From Nocardia australiensis (lineage in GTDB: Bacteria > Actinomycetota > Actinomycetes > Mycobacteriales > Mycobacteriaceae): DNA of 64,000 nt. Below, one piece after another: positions 45,226-56,793 of this stretch (position 1 is the stretch's first letter; every line of letters begins with the position of its first letter). The stretch spans positions 1,674,001-1,738,000 of the forward strand of contig NZ_JAJFZM010000001.1 of assembly GCF_020733705.1 (NCBI RefSeq). Direction: 5' to 3'. Below the pieces are notes generated by a model. The model was not told the origin of the DNA. It saw only the letters and a program-made list of their open reading frames with translations, and did not search any database. The position numbers and the translations under genes were made by a program.

Positions 45226-48200
45226 ATGGCTGACAACGAGGGCACGCCCACCCAGATGACCGAAACCGTGCTAGCCGAGGCGTCGGAGACTCAGCCGGAC
45301 GCGGCGAACTCCACGCCCGCGACGACTGACATGTCGGTCGCGGAGCTGCGGGAGTGGCTGCGGCGCTGGGTCTCCGACGCGACCGGTCAACCGGTGGAGA
45401 ACATCACGGTGGACCGGCCGATGGAGGAGTTCGGGCTGGCCTCGCGCGACGCTATCGCGCTCGGCGGCGATATCGAGGAACTCACCGGCGTGAGCTTGAA
45501 CGCGACGGTGGTGTATCAGCATCCGACCATTGCGTCGCTGGCCGACGTCGTCATCAATGGCGAGCCGGAGTTGCCGCCCGAATCCGCGGACGACTCGTTC
45601 TATACGGCCGGGTTCACGCCGGGCGAGGCGCACGATATCGCGATCGTCGGTCTGTCTACCCGGTTGCCGGGTGCGGGCGATACCCCGGAGTCGACCTGGG
45701 AGTTCCTGATCAATCGTGGTGACGCGATTCGGGAGCTGCCGGACGGGCGCTGGGAAGAGTTCACCGCGGACCCGGCGGTGGCCGCGAAGGTCGCCGAGGG
45801 CAATACGCTTGGCGGCTACCTCGACCAGGACGTCCTCAAGGGCTTCGACGCGGAGTTCTTCGCGATGTCGCCGATCGAGGTCGAACGGGTCGATCCGCAG
45901 CAGCGGCTCATGATGGAGCTGACCTGGGAAGCGTTGGAGCACGCCCGGATTCCCGCGAGTGAGCTCAAGGGCGAGTCGGTCGGGGTCTTTGTCGGCACCT
46001 CAACGAATGACTTCCAACTGCTGGCGGCCCTCGGACTCGGCGAGTCCGATCCGACAGCTCCTGCTTCGGCCGCCGCGTACGGGCTGACCGGTGGTTCCTC
46101 CGGCATCATCGCAAACCGGATCTCGTACTTCTACGACTTCCGGGGTCCGTCCGTCGCCGTCGACACCGCATGTTCCTCCACGTTGGTCGCCGTGCACCAG
46201 GCGGTGCGCGCGCTGCGCGACGGTGACGCCGATCTGGCTCTCGCCGGTGGCGTCAACATGTTGCTCGCACCCGCGATCACCCTCGGCTTCGACTCGATCG
46301 GTGCGGTCGCGAAGAACGGTCACATTAAGGCGTTCTCGTCCGATGCCGATGGCATGGTCCGCTCCGAGGGCGCTGGTTTGGTGGTGCTCAAGCGTCTTGC
46401 CGACGCCGAGCGCGACGGCGACAAAATCTACGCGGTGGTCAAGGGTTCCGCGGTTAATAATGACGGCCGCTCCAATGGCCTGCTGGCGCCGAATCCGGAC
46501 GCGCAGGCCGACGTATTGCGCCGCGCCTACCGTGATGCGGGCATCCCTCCGTCGAGCGTCGACTACATCGAGGCGCACGGCACCGGCACCCCGATCGGTG
46601 ACCCGATCGAGGCCGACGCGCTCGGCCGGGTGGTCGGCCGTGGCCGGGACGCGGACAAGCCCGCGTTGCTCGGATCGGCCAAGACCAACTTCGGTCACCT
46701 CGAGTCCGGCGCCGGTGCGGCCAGCCTGGCCAAGGTGATCATGGCGTTCCAGCACAATGTGCTGCCGCCGACCATCAACTACGTGGGACCCAGCCCGTAT
46801 ATCCCGTTCGATCAGGCGCACCTGAAGGTCGTCGACGAGCCGACCGAATTCCCGCGCTACAGCGGCACCGCGACCGTCGGTATCTCCGGATTCGGTTTCG
46901 GCGGCACCAATGCGCACATCGTGGTGCAGGAGTATGTGCCTGCCTCGGCTGCTGTCGGCGAAACCCCGGTCCTCGCCACCATGCCGGAGTCCGCCACCGA
47001 GCCGGAGTCCGCTGCCGAGCAGGAGTTCGGCACCGACGCGGCGGTTGCCGAGCCTGCCGTGGTCGCCGACAGTGCGTCCGGTCTGTTCGCGGCCGAGATC
47101 GCCGAGGCTACCGCGGTCCTCGCGGATCTCGAGTCCCTCGAGGTCGCCGAAGCCGTGGAAGTCGCTGCGCCCGTTGCCGAATGGTCGGACCGGGACGAGC
47201 CGCTGCCGGTGATTCTGGCCGTGTCCGCCTATCTGCCGTCACGTCGTCGTCGCGCCGCCGCGGACCTGGCCGACTGGCTGGAATCCGATGCCGGTCGTGA
47301 GGTTCCGCTGGAGAATGTCGCTCGGTCGCTGGCCAAGCGCAGCCATCAGCGTTCGCGTGGCGTCGTTTTGGCGAAAACCCATGAGGAAGCGGTCGCCGGT
47401 CTGCGCGCCATCGCGGCGGGCAAACCGGGCGCGGGTGTGTTCACCGCCGATGCCCCGGCCGCCAATGGCCCGGTCTGGGTGCTCGCCGGTTTCGGCGCCC
47501 AGCATCGCAAGATGGGTAAGCAGCTCTATCTGGAGAATTCGATCTTCCGCAAGGCCGTCGACGAGGTCGACGAGCTGGTGCAGGACGAGGCGGGCTATTC
47601 GATAACCGAGATGATCCTCGACGATGCCCAGGACTACGACGTCGGGACCTCCCAGGTCGGCATCTTCACCATCCAGATCGGTTTGGCCGCGCTCTTGCGC
47701 GCGCACGGCGCCGAACCCGCCGCGCTGGTGGGTCATTCGATGGGCGAGGTCGCCGGGGCTTATTTCGCCGGTGGTCTGGCGCTCGAGGATGCGGTGCGCG
47801 TGATCTGTGCCCGCTCGCGTCTGATGGGTGAGGGCGAGGCGATGATCACCGACGCCGACGTCCGCAATATGGCGTTGGTCGAGCTCAGCGCCGAAGATGT
47901 CCAGGCGATGCTGGTCGACTACCCGGACGTGGAATGCGCCGTGTACGCGGCGCCGACCAATACGGTGATCGGTGGCCCCCAGGACCAGGTCGCGGCGATC
48001 GTTGCGAAGGTCGAGGAAGCGGGCAAGTTCGCACGCGTGTTGCAGACCCGTGGCGCGGGACATACCTCGCAGATGGATCCGCTGCTCGGCGAGCTGGCCG
48101 CGGAACTCGCGGGCATCGAGCCGACAAAGCTGAAGGTCGGCCTGTATTCGACGGTTGACAAGGAAGAGTTCTACCGCGCGGGCCACGACCCGGTGCACAA

Positions 48201-50685
48201 CGAGGACTACTGGGTGAAGAACATGCGCCACAGCGTGTACTTCACCAACGCGGTGCGCCTCGCGGTGGAGACCGGGCACACCACCTTCCTGGAGTTGGCG
48301 CCGAATTCCGTTGCGCTGATGCAGGTTCTGGGCACTACCTTCGCGGCCGGCGTGCACGACGCGCAGTTGATTCCGACGCTCAAGCGTAAGGAAGACGAGT
48401 CGGCCGGCGTGGTGTCCGCGCTGGCTCAGCTGTACGTGCACGGGCATCGCGTCGACCTGCCGTCGCTGCTGCCGACAGGCGAGTATGCCGACATTCCGCG
48501 TACCGCGTTCGTGCGCAAGCAGCATTGGCCCAATGCCAGGATGGCCTCCGGTAGCGGCAATGCCCGGGTCCCCGGCGCGCATGTCGCATTGCCCGACGGC
48601 AGGCATGTCTGGGAGGTGCAGGCCACGGCGGTCACCGATCTGGCCGCGCTGGTGAATTCCGCTGCGGCGCAGGTGCTCAGCGACGTGTCGCTCGGTGCGT
48701 CCATTCCGCACGCCGAGTTGCCGGCAACCGGAACGCTCACCACCACGCTGACCCCGCACCTCGGCGGCGCCTCGGTGCAGGTGCACGCACGTGCCGGTAG
48801 CGCTTTCCAACTGCTGTTCGAAGCTGTTGTCGCTTCGGGCGCGCCGCTTCCGGAAGCTGTTATCGCGCAGAGTGTTCCGACCACCGCAGTGCCCGCCACC
48901 GGCGACGCCGATATCGAGATCGTCGAAACCTTCGGGGACCGTTGGGATCCCGAGGGTACGCAGACCCTCGAACAGCGGCTGGCTTTGATCGTCGCGGAGT
49001 CGATGGGTTACGCGGTCGAGGATCTGCCTATGGAGATCCCGCTGATGGAGCTCGGTCTCGACTCGCTGATGGCCATGCGTATCAAGAACCGGGTCGAGTT
49101 CGAATTCGATATCCCGCCATTGCAGATTCAGGCGGTGCGCGACGCCACGCTGCACGAAGTGGCCAAGGTGCTGCGCTACGCCATCGAGCACCGCGAAGAG
49201 GTGCAAGAGATGGCCGATAAGCAGGCGGCCGGCGAAGAAGGGGCGATCGACAGCGGCTTCGCGGCGGCCGCTCGCGCGGCGCTGGAGTCCGGTGCGGATC
49301 CGGTCGACGCGGTCGCGAAAGCCGCTGGCGTCGACGGAGTTTCGAAGTCCGCGCTGGATGGTGAGAACACGTCGGTCGAGGCGGACGCCGAGGCCATCGT
49401 CGCGGCAGCCGAGGCCGCTGAGGGGATCACCGGCACAGCTGCGGTTACCGCGCCGGTCACCCCCGGGCAGACCGCCGCAGTCGCCGCGAAAGATGCGGCG
49501 ACTGATCGCGCGCTGGACAAAGAGGACGGTGCGGCCGAAGCCGTCGCCGCGGCGGCTCCGGCCGCGCTGTTGGGTGCCGCGCCCTCGGCCGATGAGGACG
49601 ATGTGCCCCCGCGTGACGCCGCCGAGCGCTTGACCTACGCCACCTGGGCGGTCATCACCGGTAAATCGGCGGGCGGCATTTTCAATACGCTGCCGATTCT
49701 GGAGGAAGAGGTCGCCGAGAAGTTGGCGGCGCGACTCACGGAGCGGGTCAAGGCCGAGGTCACCGTTGATGATGTGCTCGATTGCGAGACCATTGAGCAG
49801 CTGTCCGATATCGTGCGTGAGCTCCAGGATAGCGGTGCGGACGTCGACGGTTTCGTGCGTCCGCTGCGGCCACGCGTCAAGGGCTCGAATGCCGTGCCGG
49901 TCTTCGTTTTCCATCCGTCGGGTGGCAACACGCTCGTCTACGAGCCGCTGTTGAAGCGGCTGCCGAGCGATACCCCGATGTTCGGTTTCGAACGGGTCGA
50001 GGGCGACATCGAGGAGCGCGCTCGCCAGTACGTGCCGGAGCTGCGCAAGATCCAGGGTGACGGGCCGTTCGTGCTGTACGGCTGGTCGCTCGGCGCGGTA
50101 TTCGCGTTGCAGGTCGCACAGCTTCTGCGGGCCGAGGGCGCCGACGTTCGCATCGTCGGGCTTATCGATCTGGCCATCCCGACCGAGGGTGAGGACAACA
50201 GTCCCGAAGAGCGGCTGCGACGCATCGAGCGCTACCAGGTGTTCGCGAAGAAGACCTACGGCGTCGAGGGGGAGCTCGATCGTGAGCAGCTCGAAACGCT
50301 GGCGGCGGCTTCGGATGAAGAGCAGTTCAAGATGATCAGCGATCTCATCAAGATCAGCGGCACCAAGATTCCCGGCGGTGTGCTCGAGCATCAGCGCACC
50401 TCATGGGTCGAGAGCCGTCACCTTGCCAAGACTCAGCTGTCGCACTACGACGGTGATGTCGTGCTCTACCTCGCCGATCGCTATCACGACGGCATGATCG
50501 AGCTCGAGCCTCGATTCGCCGAACGGCAGCCCAACGGTGGCTGGGACGACTACCTGCCGAACCTGGAGGTCATCCACATCCCGGGTGACCATCTGCAAAT
50601 CGTTGACGAGCCGCGGATCGGCAAGATCGGAGCCGACCTCACCGCGAAACTCGCCACGATCGCGGAAACGAAAGGCGCCAAGTGA
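45226..50685 (+). CDS. pks13: Polyketide synthase Pks13 (mycolate condensing enzyme)
   Basis: 1819 aa type I PKS that condenses the meromycolyl chain with carboxyacyl-CoA to the mycolic precursor. In order: N-terminal ACP with phosphopantetheine site Ser73 (FGLASRDA); ketosynthase with Cys316 (DTACSST) and the downstream EAHGTGTP and NFGHLE His motifs; acyltransferase with Ser838 (GHSMGEVAG); C-terminal ACP with Ser1280 (LGLDSLMAM); thioesterase with Ser1621 (GWSLGAVF). It is longer than the M. tuberculosis protein. The extra length lies largely in an Ala/Glu-rich linker after the KS (residues about 575-660) and an Ala-rich linker before the TE (about 1340-1460). The start ATG 45226 follows TTGAGGA. 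Confidence 0.97.
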   Translation: MADNEGTPTQMTETVLAEASETQPDAANSTPATTDMSVAELREWLRRWVSDATGQPVENITVDRPMEEFGLASRDAIALGGDIEELTGVSLNATVVYQHPTIASLADVVINGEPELPPESADDSFYTAGFTPGEAHDIAIVGLSTRLPGAGDTPESTWEFLINRGDAIRELPDGRWEEFTADPAVAAKVAEGNTLGGYLDQDVLKGFDAEFFAMSPIEVERVDPQQRLMMELTWEALEHARIPASELKGESVGVFVGTSTNDFQLLAALGLGESDPTAPASAAAYGLTGGSSGIIANRISYFYDFRGPSVAVDTACSSTLVAVHQAVRALRDGDADLALAGGVNMLLAPAITLGFDSIGAVAKNGHIKAFSSDADGMVRSEGAGLVVLKRLADAERDGDKIYAVVKGSAVNNDGRSNGLLAPNPDAQADVLRRAYRDAGIPPSSVDYIEAHGTGTPIGDPIEADALGRVVGRGRDADKPALLGSAKTNFGHLESGAGAASLAKVIMAFQHNVLPPTINYVGPSPYIPFDQAHLKVVDEPTEFPRYSGTATVGISGFGFGGTNAHIVVQEYVPASAAVGETPVLATMPESATEPESAAEQEFGTDAAVAEPAVVADSASGLFAAEIAEATAVLADLESLEVAEAVEVAAPVAEWSDRDEPLPVILAVSAYLPSRRRRAAADLADWLESDAGREVPLENVARSLAKRSHQRSRGVVLAKTHEEAVAGLRAIAAGKPGAGVFTADAPAANGPVWVLAGFGAQHRKMGKQLYLENSIFRKAVDEVDELVQDEAGYSITEMILDDAQDYDVGTSQVGIFTIQIGLAALLRAHGAEPAALVGHSMGEVAGAYFAGGLALEDAVRVICARSRLMGEGEAMITDADVRNMALVELSAEDVQAMLVDYPDVECAVYAAPTNTVIGGPQDQVAAIVAKVEEAGKFARVLQTRGAGHTSQMDPLLGELAAELAGIEPTKLKVGLYSTVDKEEFYRAGHDPVHNEDYWVKNMRHSVYFTNAVRLAVETGHTTFLELAPNSVALMQVLGTTFAAGVHDAQLIPTLKRKEDESAGVVSALAQLYVHGHRVDLPSLLPTGEYADIPRTAFVRKQHWPNARMASGSGNARVPGAHVALPDGRHVWEVQATAVTDLAALVNSAAAQVLSDVSLGASIPHAELPATGTLTTTLTPHLGGASVQVHARAGSAFQLLFEAVVASGAPLPEAVIAQSVPTTAVPATGDADIEIVETFGDRWDPEGTQTLEQRLALIVAESMGYAVEDLPMEIPLMELGLDSLMAMRIKNRVEFEFDIPPLQIQAVRDATLHEVAKVLRYAIEHREEVQEMADKQAAGEEGAIDSGFAAAARAALESGADPVDAVAKAAGVDGVSKSALDGENTSVEADAEAIVAAAEAAEGITGTAAVTAPVTPGQTAAVAAKDAATDRALDKEDGAAEAVAAAAPAALLGAAPSADEDDVPPRDAAERLTYATWAVITGKSAGGIFNTLPILEEEVAEKLAARLTERVKAEVTVDDVLDCETIEQLSDIVRELQDSGADVDGFVRPLRPRVKGSNAVPVFVFHPSGGNTLVYEPLLKRLPSDTPMFGFERVEGDIEERARQYVPELRKIQGDGPFVLYGWSLGAVFALQVAQLLRAEGADVRIVGLIDLAIPTEGEDNSPEERLRRIERYQVFAKKTYGVEGELDREQLETLAAASDEEQFKMISDLIKISGTKIPGGVLEHQRTSWVESRHLAKTQLSHYDGDVVLYLADRYHDGMIELEPRFAERQPNGGWDDYLPNLEVIHIPGDHLQIVDEPRIGKIGADLTAKLATIAETKGAK

Positions 50686-52226
50686 GCACCACGGCCGAGA
50701 AGCTAGCCGACCTGCGTAAAAGACTCGAATTAGCGCAGGAACCGGCGGGTGCGGCGGGGGTGGCCAAGCGGGCGAAGAAGGGAATCCCCAGCGCCCGCGA
50801 TCGAATTAATATGCTGGTCGATCCGGGTACATTCGTGGAACTCGGTGCGCTGGTTCGTAAGCCAGGTGATCCTGAGGCGCTCTACGGCGACGGCGTGGTC
50901 ACCGGGCACGGCCTGGTCGAGGGGCGGCCGGTCGCGGTGTTCTCACATGATCAGACCGTGTACGGCGGGTCGGTCGGTGAAATGTTCGGCCGCAAGGTCG
51001 CCTACATCATGGAATACGCGGCGAAGGTCGGGTGCCCGGTTGTCGGCATCAACGATTCCGGCGGCGCGCGCGTGCAGGAGGCCGTGACGTCGCTGGCCTG
51101 GTACGCCGAGCTCGGTCGCCGCCAGGAACCGCTGTCGGGCATGGTGCCGCAGGTTTCGATGATTCTCGGCAAGTGCGCGGGTGGCGCGGTTTACGCCCCG
51201 ATCAATACCGATGTGGTGGTGGCGACCGAAGAGGCGTACATGTTCGTCACCGGCCCCGGCGTGATCCGGGAGGTCACCGGCGAGGATGTCAGCCTCGAGG
51301 AACTCGGTGGCGCGAATAGCCAAGCGCAGTACGGCAATATCCATCATGTCGCCAAAGATGAGGGTGCCGCGTTCGAATGGGTGCGCGCGTATCTGAGCTT
51401 CCTGCCGACGAGCTGCCAGGAGTTGGCGCCGGTGGTGAATCCGGGTATGGAGCCCGAAATCACCGACACCGACCTGGAATTGAATTCGATTGTCCCGGAC
51501 TCGGACAATGCGGGTTACGACATGCACGACATTCTGTTGCGCATTTTCGACGACGGTGACTTCCATGAGGTCGGTGCGACCGCGGGACGCAATGTCATCA
51601 CCGGCTTCGCCAGGGTGGACGGCCGCAGCGTCGGAGTGCTGGCCAACCAGCCGATGGTGTACGCGGGCGCGTTGGACGCGCGGGCATCGGATAAGGCCGC
51701 GCATTTCGTGCGCCTCTGCGACGCATTCGAAATTCCGCTGGTATTTGTCGTGGATACCCCTGGTTTCCTGCCGGGTGTGGAGCAGGAAAAGATCGGCGTC
51801 ATCAAGCGCGGTGGCCGCTTCCTGTTCTCCTATGTCGAGGCCACTGTGCCGAAGGTGACCGTGGTGATCCGCAAATCCTACGGCGGCGGATACGCGGTGA
51901 TGGGTTCGAAACAGCTTGGCGCGGACGTGAATTTGGCGTGGCCGACCGCGCGCATCGCGGTGATGGGCGCGGAGAGTGCGGTCAGCCTGATCGGGCGCAA
52001 GCAAATCGCGGCGGCCCCGGAGGATCAGCGCGCGGCGGTCCGTCGGCAGATGATCGATTTCTATAACGCGACGATGGCGACGCCGTGGGTGGCCGCCGAG
52101 CGCGGCTATATCGATGCGGTCATCGAGCCGTCGGCCACCCGGCTGGAGCTTCGCCGGGCGCTACAGCTATTGCGCGACAAGAAGCTTTCGCGCAATCCGC
52201 GCAAGCATCATCTGCTTCCGCTCTGA
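50682..52226 (+). CDS. accD4: Acyl-CoA carboxylase carboxyltransferase subunit AccD4
   Basis: 514 aa beta subunit that makes the carboxyacyl-CoA extender for Pks13. Typical blocks are [28 protein letters not shown] and the C-terminal [16 protein letters not shown]. The GTG at 50682 overlaps the pks13 TGA (GTGA), so condensing enzyme and carboxylase are translated as a unit. The biotinylated alpha subunit is not in this window. Confidence 0.95.
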   Translation: MSTTAEKLADLRKRLELAQEPAGAAGVAKRAKKGIPSARDRINMLVDPGTFVELGALVRKPGDPEALYGDGVVTGHGLVEGRPVAVFSHDQTVYGGSVGEMFGRKVAYIMEYAAKVGCPVVGINDSGGARVQEAVTSLAWYAELGRRQEPLSGMVPQVSMILGKCAGGAVYAPINTDVVVATEEAYMFVTGPGVIREVTGEDVSLEELGGANSQAQYGNIHHVAKDEGAAFEWVRAYLSFLPTSCQELAPVVNPGMEPEITDTDLELNSIVPDSDNAGYDMHDILLRIFDDGDFHEVGATAGRNVITGFARVDGRSVGVLANQPMVYAGALDARASDKAAHFVRLCDAFEIPLVFVVDTPGFLPGVEQEKIGVIKRGGRFLFSYVEATVPKVTVVIRKSYGGGYAVMGSKQLGADVNLAWPTARIAVMGAESAVSLIGRKQIAAAPEDQRAAVRRQMIDFYNATMATPWVAAERGYIDAVIEPSATRLELRRALQLLRDKKLSRNPRKHHLLPL

Positions 52227-52239
52227 GCGCTCGCACGCG

Positions 52240-52272
52240 ATCGGGCCGCACCCCAGCCGGGTGCGGCCCGAT
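52240..52272. terminator. Perfect 14-bp hairpin between accD4 and the cyclophilin gene
   Basis: Arms 52240-52253 and 52259-52272 (ATCGGGCCGCACCC and complement), loop 5 nt, between two convergent genes. It probably serves both directions. Confidence 0.75.
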
Positions 52273-52292
52273 TCGCGTTGTGTGACAACAGG

Positions 52293-52790
52293 TCAGGCGA
52301 TGGCCGCGGACTCGATGATCACATCGTCGCGCGGCACATCCTGGTGCCCGCTCTTCGAACCGGTCGAGACGGCGGCGATCTTGTCGACCACGTCGGTGCC
52401 ATCGACAACCTTGCCGAACACCGTGTAGCCCCAGCCCTGCGCGGTCTTCGCGGAGTGGTTGAGGAAGTCGTTGTCCGACACGTTCACGAAGAACTGCGCG
52501 GTGGCGGAGTGCGGGTCGTTGGTGCGTGCCATCGCCACGGTGTACTTGTCATTCTTCAGGCCGTTATCGGCCTCGTTCTGGATCGGACGCTGTGTGGGCT
52601 TCTGCTGCATGCCCGGGGCGAAGCCACCGCCCTGGACCATGAAGCCCGGGATGACGCGGTGGAAGATGGTGCCGCTGTAGTGGCCGGAATTCACGTAGTC
52701 CACGAAGTTCGCGACCGTGCCCGGCGCCTTCTGCTCATCCAGCTCCAGCACGATCTGCCCGTAATTCGTCTCGAGATTCACCTTGGTCAT
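52293..52790 (-). CDS. Cyclophilin-type peptidyl-prolyl cis-trans isomerase
   Basis: 165 aa cytosolic cyclophilin (no signal peptide). The core [14 protein letters not shown] carries the catalytic Arg and [16 protein letters not shown] closes the barrel. Compact, single-domain PpiB-like form. The ATG at 52790 is preceded by AGGTAGGGGT; the frame back to 52847 adds an unconserved basic extension. It is transcribed opposite to the mycolate genes. Confidence 0.94.
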   Translation of the reverse strand: MTKVNLETNYGQIVLELDEQKAPGTVANFVDYVNSGHYSGTIFHRVIPGFMVQGGGFAPGMQQKPTQRPIQNEADNGLKNDKYTVAMARTNDPHSATAQFFVNVSDNDFLNHSAKTAQGWGYTVFGKVVDGTDVVDKIAAVSTGSKSGHQDVPRDDVIIESAAIA

Positions 52791-52998
52791 ACCCCTACCT
52801 TTCCATTGCCCCCACCACCCCCCAGCAGTTCGGGTCGATTTCCGCAAGAACTGCCCAGCTCACAGCCTCGCCCCCCGCCGAAACACCCCAGATCATCCGC
52901 CCAGCCCCCCAGACGTGCCCCCTCGCCACGCCCACAAATCCCGCGCGAACCAACGTCGAACCCTGAACTCCACACCTTCGAGCCCAGCGAACACGCCG

Positions 52999-53033
52999 CG
53001 CCGCAGGCGTCGCAAATTGAACACCGCTAGCAT
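52999..53033 (+). promoter_or_regulatory. Promoter-like module of the rightward emb gene
   Basis: Shares 27 of 35 positions with 40154-40188. The -10-like TAGCAT (53028-53033) lies 8 nt before the GTG at 53042, which would make the transcript leaderless. Confidence 0.45.
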
Positions 53034-53041
53034 TGCCAACC

Positions 53042-56000
53042 GTGCCCGACGCCGCTACTGCTGTCTTGACTAAACCGCCTGCTGTGCCGGCGGCCGCGCG
53101 GAATGACTTCCGCACCGCGCGAATGATCGCGCTGTTCGCAGGGGTACTCGGGGCGCTATTCGCGCTGGCGAGTCCGTTCCTGCCCGTCACGCAGACCACC
53201 GCCGTGTTGAACTGGCCGCAGGACGGGCAGCTCGGCAGTGTGCAGGCGGCGCTGGTATCGCAGGTGCCGATCGAGCTGAACGCGACGATTCCGTGCTCGG
53301 CGGTCGCGCGGCTGCCCGAACAGGGCGGCATGCTGCTCGCGACCGCGCCGTCGCAGGGCGATCGGGCGGCGCTTGAGGCTTTGTTCGTCCGGGTGTCGGA
53401 CACCACGGTGGATGTGATCGACCGTAATGCGGTGGTCGCGTCGGCCCCACGCTCGCAGCTGGGTGATTGTTCATCGATCACGATCAGCTCCGATATCGAC
53501 CGGACCACGGCCGCGTTCACCGGTCTCACCACGACCGTAGAGAAGCCCGCCGAGGGTGGTGGCGCAGCCGCGCAGCCGGTATCCGTGCCGGTGCAGGGGC
53601 AGTTGGGCGGCGATCTGCGGCCGCAGGTTGTCGGAGTCTTCTCCGATCTGGAGGGCGCCGTACCGGATGGACTGTCGTTCGAGATGACAGTCGACACCCG
53701 GTTCTCGTCGACCCCGACCGCGATCAAGCTGATCGCGATGATCGCCGCGGTGTTGTGCACGCTGATCGCGCTCGGTGCGCTGGCTCGGCTCGACGGTAGC
53801 GATGGGCGCGGGCACCGCCGGTTCCTGCCCGCCAACTGGCTGAAGCCGACCTGGACGGACGGCGCGGTCATCGGCACCCTGCTGGTGTGGCATTTCGTTG
53901 GCGCCAACACCTCCGATGACGGCTACATCCTGAGCATGGTCCGGGTCGCGCCGCATGCCGGCTATATGGCCAACTACTTCCGCTGGTACGGGGTCCCCGA
54001 GGCGCCGTTCGGCTGGTACTACTACGTGATCCAGGTGTTCTCGGAGATTTCCACTGCCAGCGCGTGGGTCCGCCTGCCCGCCTTGGCCTGCGCCATTCTC
54101 TGCTGGATGGTCATCAGCCGCGAGGTTGTGCCACGCCTGGGACGCGGGGTGCGCAATAGCAAGGTGGCGCTGTGGACCGGTGGCCTGGTCTTCCTGGCGT
54201 TCTGGATGCCGTTCGACAACGGTCTGCGATCGGAGCCGATCGTCGCGCTGGGTGCGCTGCTGACCTGGGTGTCGATCGAGCGTGCGATTGCGACGGGTCG
54301 ACTGCTGCCCGCCGCCACCGCGGTCTTGGTCGCCGCGTTCACTTTGGCGGCGGCGCCGACCGGATTGATGTGTATCGCGGCATTGCTGGCCGGTATCCGG
54401 CCACTGGTCCGGATCGTGGTGCGACGGCACCGTGAGTTCACCGCGCGTGGCGTCGGGCGGTGGGGTTCGGCGCTTCCACTGCTCGCCCCCATCGCGGCGG
54501 CGGGCCTGCTGGTGTTGATCGTGGTCTACAGCGACCAGACCTTCGCCGGTATTCAGGAAGCCAACCGGGTGCGTCAGGCGACCGGCCCGAACCTCGCATG
54601 GTACGAGGACTATCTGCGCTACTACTACCTATTCGTCGAGACTGTGGACGGCTCGCTCCCGCGCCGGTTCGCGTTCCTCATCATGCTGCTGTGCTTGTTC
54701 ACCACCATGCTGGTGTTGTTGCGGCGCAGGCGGGTTCCCGGCATTGCCAGCGGCCCGACCTGGCGGCTGATGGGTGTGGTCTTCGGAACCATCTTCTTCA
54801 TGATGTTCAACCCGACCAAGTGGACCCACCACTTCGGCGCGTATGCGAGTATCGCTGGTTCATTGGCCGCGGTCACCGCGGTTGCGGTCTCGGCGAGCGC
54901 GTTGCGGGCGCGGAAGAATAGGGCGATCTTCCTGGCCGGGTTGTTGTTCGTGCTGGCGATCGCGTTCTCCGGCATCAATGGCTACTGGTACGTGTCGAGC
55001 TTCGGTGTGCCGTGGTTCGACAAGCGGATCTCGCTGCACGGCTACCAGTCCAACACCCTGATGCTCGTGCTCTTCGGTCTGGCGCTCGCGCTGGTCGGCT
55101 GGTACGCGCTGCGTGAGGACTACACCAAGCCGCAGCCGTCGGCGAAGACCGCGCGCGGCAAGCGGATTCGCAAGTTCGCCGCGATTCCGTTGACCGTTGT
55201 CGCCGCGTTGATGGTGGCCATCGAGGTGCTCTCGCTGGTGAAGGGCGCTTACACCCAGTACCCGGCCTACTCGCTGGCGAGGTCGAATTTCGACGCGGTC
55301 GGCGGCAATACCTGCGGGCTCGCCAATGACATTCTGGTGGAACCGAATCCGAACGGCGGCGCATTGCAGCCGATCATCGACCCGGCCAACCCGCCGAAGG
55401 ACCCCAACGATCCGCTGGCGGGCGCCGACCAGGTCGGCTTCGACCCGAACGGGGTGCCCAAGGACCTCTCGGCCGACAGCGTCGAGGTGAAGCCGGGTAC
55501 CGGCAATACCTCCACCCAGTCGGTCGGTGCGGCGTTCGAGAAGGGCCAGAGCGCGGGTACCGGCGGCGGTGAGGGTGCGCGTGGCGTCAACGGCAGTACG
55601 GTGGCGTTGCCGTTCGGGCTGGACCCGGCGACGACGCCGATTCTCGGTAGCTACCAGGAGGGCGTGCAGCAGCCCGCGCATGTGACCTCGAGTTGGTACC
55701 AGTTGCCCGCTCGCTCGGACGACACTCCGCTCGTGGTGATCTCCGCGGCCGGGCGCATTCTGTCGGTCGACGACACCGGTTCGGTCAAGTACGGCCAGTC
55801 GTTGACGGTCGACTACGGCAAGCATCTGCCCGACGGCAGCGTCCAGCCGCTCGGCACCTACCTGCCGCGCGATATCGGCCCGTTCCCGTCCTGGCGGAAT
55901 CTGCGCGTCCCGCTCGACCAGATCTCGCCGGAGGCGGACGCGGTGCGGATCGTCGCCAATGACCCGATCCTGATCGGTGACCAGTGGCTGGCCTTCACGC

Positions 56001-56404
56001 CGCCGCGGATGCCGAAGTTGCAGTCGCTCAACACCTTTATCGGTTCCGATCAGCCGGTGCTGCTGGACTGGGCGGTGGGGCTGCAATTCCCGTGCCAGCG
56101 TCCGTTCGATCACAAGAACGGTGTCGCGGAGGTGCCCGGCTACCGCATCCTGCCGGATCGTCCGCTGGCGGTCAGTTCCACCAATACTTGGCAGGCCGAG
56201 GAGTTCGGTGGCCCGCTCGGCTTCACCCAGATGCTGGCGAAGTCGGTCACCGTCCCGACCTATATGAAGAACGATTGGGCGCGCGACTGGGGCTCGCTGG
56301 AGCGCTACGACCAGTACGACCCGAAGGCGAAGCCCGCGCATCTGGAGACGGGCACGACCGATCGCTGGGGCCTCTGGTCGCCGGGACAGCTCCGGGTGTT
56401 CTGA
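53042..56404 (+). CDS. Arabinosyltransferase, Emb family (rightward copy)
   Basis: About 1120 aa GT-C enzyme that polymerises arabinan from decaprenyl-phosphoarabinose. The first loop precedes the catalytic pair in ANTSDDGYILSMVR (about Asp292/Asp293). Some 13 membrane spans extend to about residue 725, then the large extracytoplasmic carbohydrate-binding domain (NGSTVALPFGLDPATTP..., GLQFPCQRPFDHKNGVAEVPGYRILPDRPL). Met299 lines up with the ethambutol-contact Met306 of M. tuberculosis EmbB. TTG 53033 is also in frame but falls within the -10 element. Whether this is EmbA- or EmbC-like needs a tree. Confidence 0.93.
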   Translation: MPDAATAVLTKPPAVPAAARNDFRTARMIALFAGVLGALFALASPFLPVTQTTAVLNWPQDGQLGSVQAALVSQVPIELNATIPCSAVARLPEQGGMLLATAPSQGDRAALEALFVRVSDTTVDVIDRNAVVASAPRSQLGDCSSITISSDIDRTTAAFTGLTTTVEKPAEGGGAAAQPVSVPVQGQLGGDLRPQVVGVFSDLEGAVPDGLSFEMTVDTRFSSTPTAIKLIAMIAAVLCTLIALGALARLDGSDGRGHRRFLPANWLKPTWTDGAVIGTLLVWHFVGANTSDDGYILSMVRVAPHAGYMANYFRWYGVPEAPFGWYYYVIQVFSEISTASAWVRLPALACAILCWMVISREVVPRLGRGVRNSKVALWTGGLVFLAFWMPFDNGLRSEPIVALGALLTWVSIERAIATGRLLPAATAVLVAAFTLAAAPTGLMCIAALLAGIRPLVRIVVRRHREFTARGVGRWGSALPLLAPIAAAGLLVLIVVYSDQTFAGIQEANRVRQATGPNLAWYEDYLRYYYLFVETVDGSLPRRFAFLIMLLCLFTTMLVLLRRRRVPGIASGPTWRLMGVVFGTIFFMMFNPTKWTHHFGAYASIAGSLAAVTAVAVSASALRARKNRAIFLAGLLFVLAIAFSGINGYWYVSSFGVPWFDKRISLHGYQSNTLMLVLFGLALALVGWYALREDYTKPQPSAKTARGKRIRKFAAIPLTVVAALMVAIEVLSLVKGAYTQYPAYSLARSNFDAVGGNTCGLANDILVEPNPNGGALQPIIDPANPPKDPNDPLAGADQVGFDPNGVPKDLSADSVEVKPGTGNTSTQSVGAAFEKGQSAGTGGGEGARGVNGSTVALPFGLDPATTPILGSYQEGVQQPAHVTSSWYQLPARSDDTPLVVISAAGRILSVDDTGSVKYGQSLTVDYGKHLPDGSVQPLGTYLPRDIGPFPSWRNLRVPLDQISPEADAVRIVANDPILIGDQWLAFTPPRMPKLQSLNTFIGSDQPVLLDWAVGLQFPCQRPFDHKNGVAEVPGYRILPDRPLAVSSTNTWQAEEFGGPLGFTQMLAKSVTVPTYMKNDWARDWGSLERYDQYDPKAKPAHLETGTTDRWGLWSPGQLRVF

Positions 56405-56418
56405 CCCCACACATAACG

Positions 56419-56459
56419 AAAGGCCGTCGCACCGGTGTTCAACCGGTGCGACGGCCTTT
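56419..56459. terminator. Perfect 18-bp bidirectional terminator hairpin
   Basis: Arms 56419-56436 and 56442-56459 (AAAGGCCGTCGCACCGGT and complement) with a 5-nt loop. The A-start and T-end of the stem give a T-run in both directions, fitting the junction of convergent units. Confidence 0.9.
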
Positions 56460-56500
56460 CTGCTCTCAATGCTTCGCCGGGGGTCTCAGACCTTTGTTCC

Positions 56501-56662
56501 TCAGACCTTTGTCATCCGTAGGCCGAGTTCGCGGCGGAGCAGCTCTTGGGAGGGGTGGCGGGCGAGCACACGTAGCACCGCCGGGCGTATTTCCCGTTGC
56601 TCGTCGGCGGTGAGGAGTCCGACGAGGTCGCGTAGATCCATGTCATCGAAGGCCGAGGTCAT
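56501..56662 (-). CDS. Small hypothetical protein downstream of leftward emb
   Basis: 53 aa from the ATG at 56662: MTSAFDDMDLRDLVGLLTADE then EQREIRPAVLRVLARHPSQE, ending MTKV. Charged and probably helical, no signal peptide. The longer frame to 56914 overlaps the emb gene and looks non-coding (Pro/His/Arg-rich). No good ribosome site is seen. It follows emb by about 130 bp on the same strand; function unknown. Confidence 0.5.
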   Translation of the reverse strand: MTSAFDDMDLRDLVGLLTADEQREIRPAVLRVLARHPSQELLRRELGLRMTKV

Positions 56663-56793
56663 GAATGACAGATTACGGTTCAACCGCCCGTTCGGCAGGG
56701 TTTCGTGTAACCATGCGTGGGGGTTGTCCGCAGATGTCCGCTGCCGTAATTGCGCCGATTCACCGTCGTATGTGCACGCGCCGCCCCTCTCGT

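Noticed and set aside
47239..50391. A 1050-aa open frame antisense to pks13
   Set aside because: It lies wholly opposite a gene with all domains and active sites intact; high GC3 commonly opens such antisense frames.
54860..56410. 516-aa frame antisense to the rightward emb gene
   Set aside because: Antisense shadow of a strongly supported gene, with no domain features.
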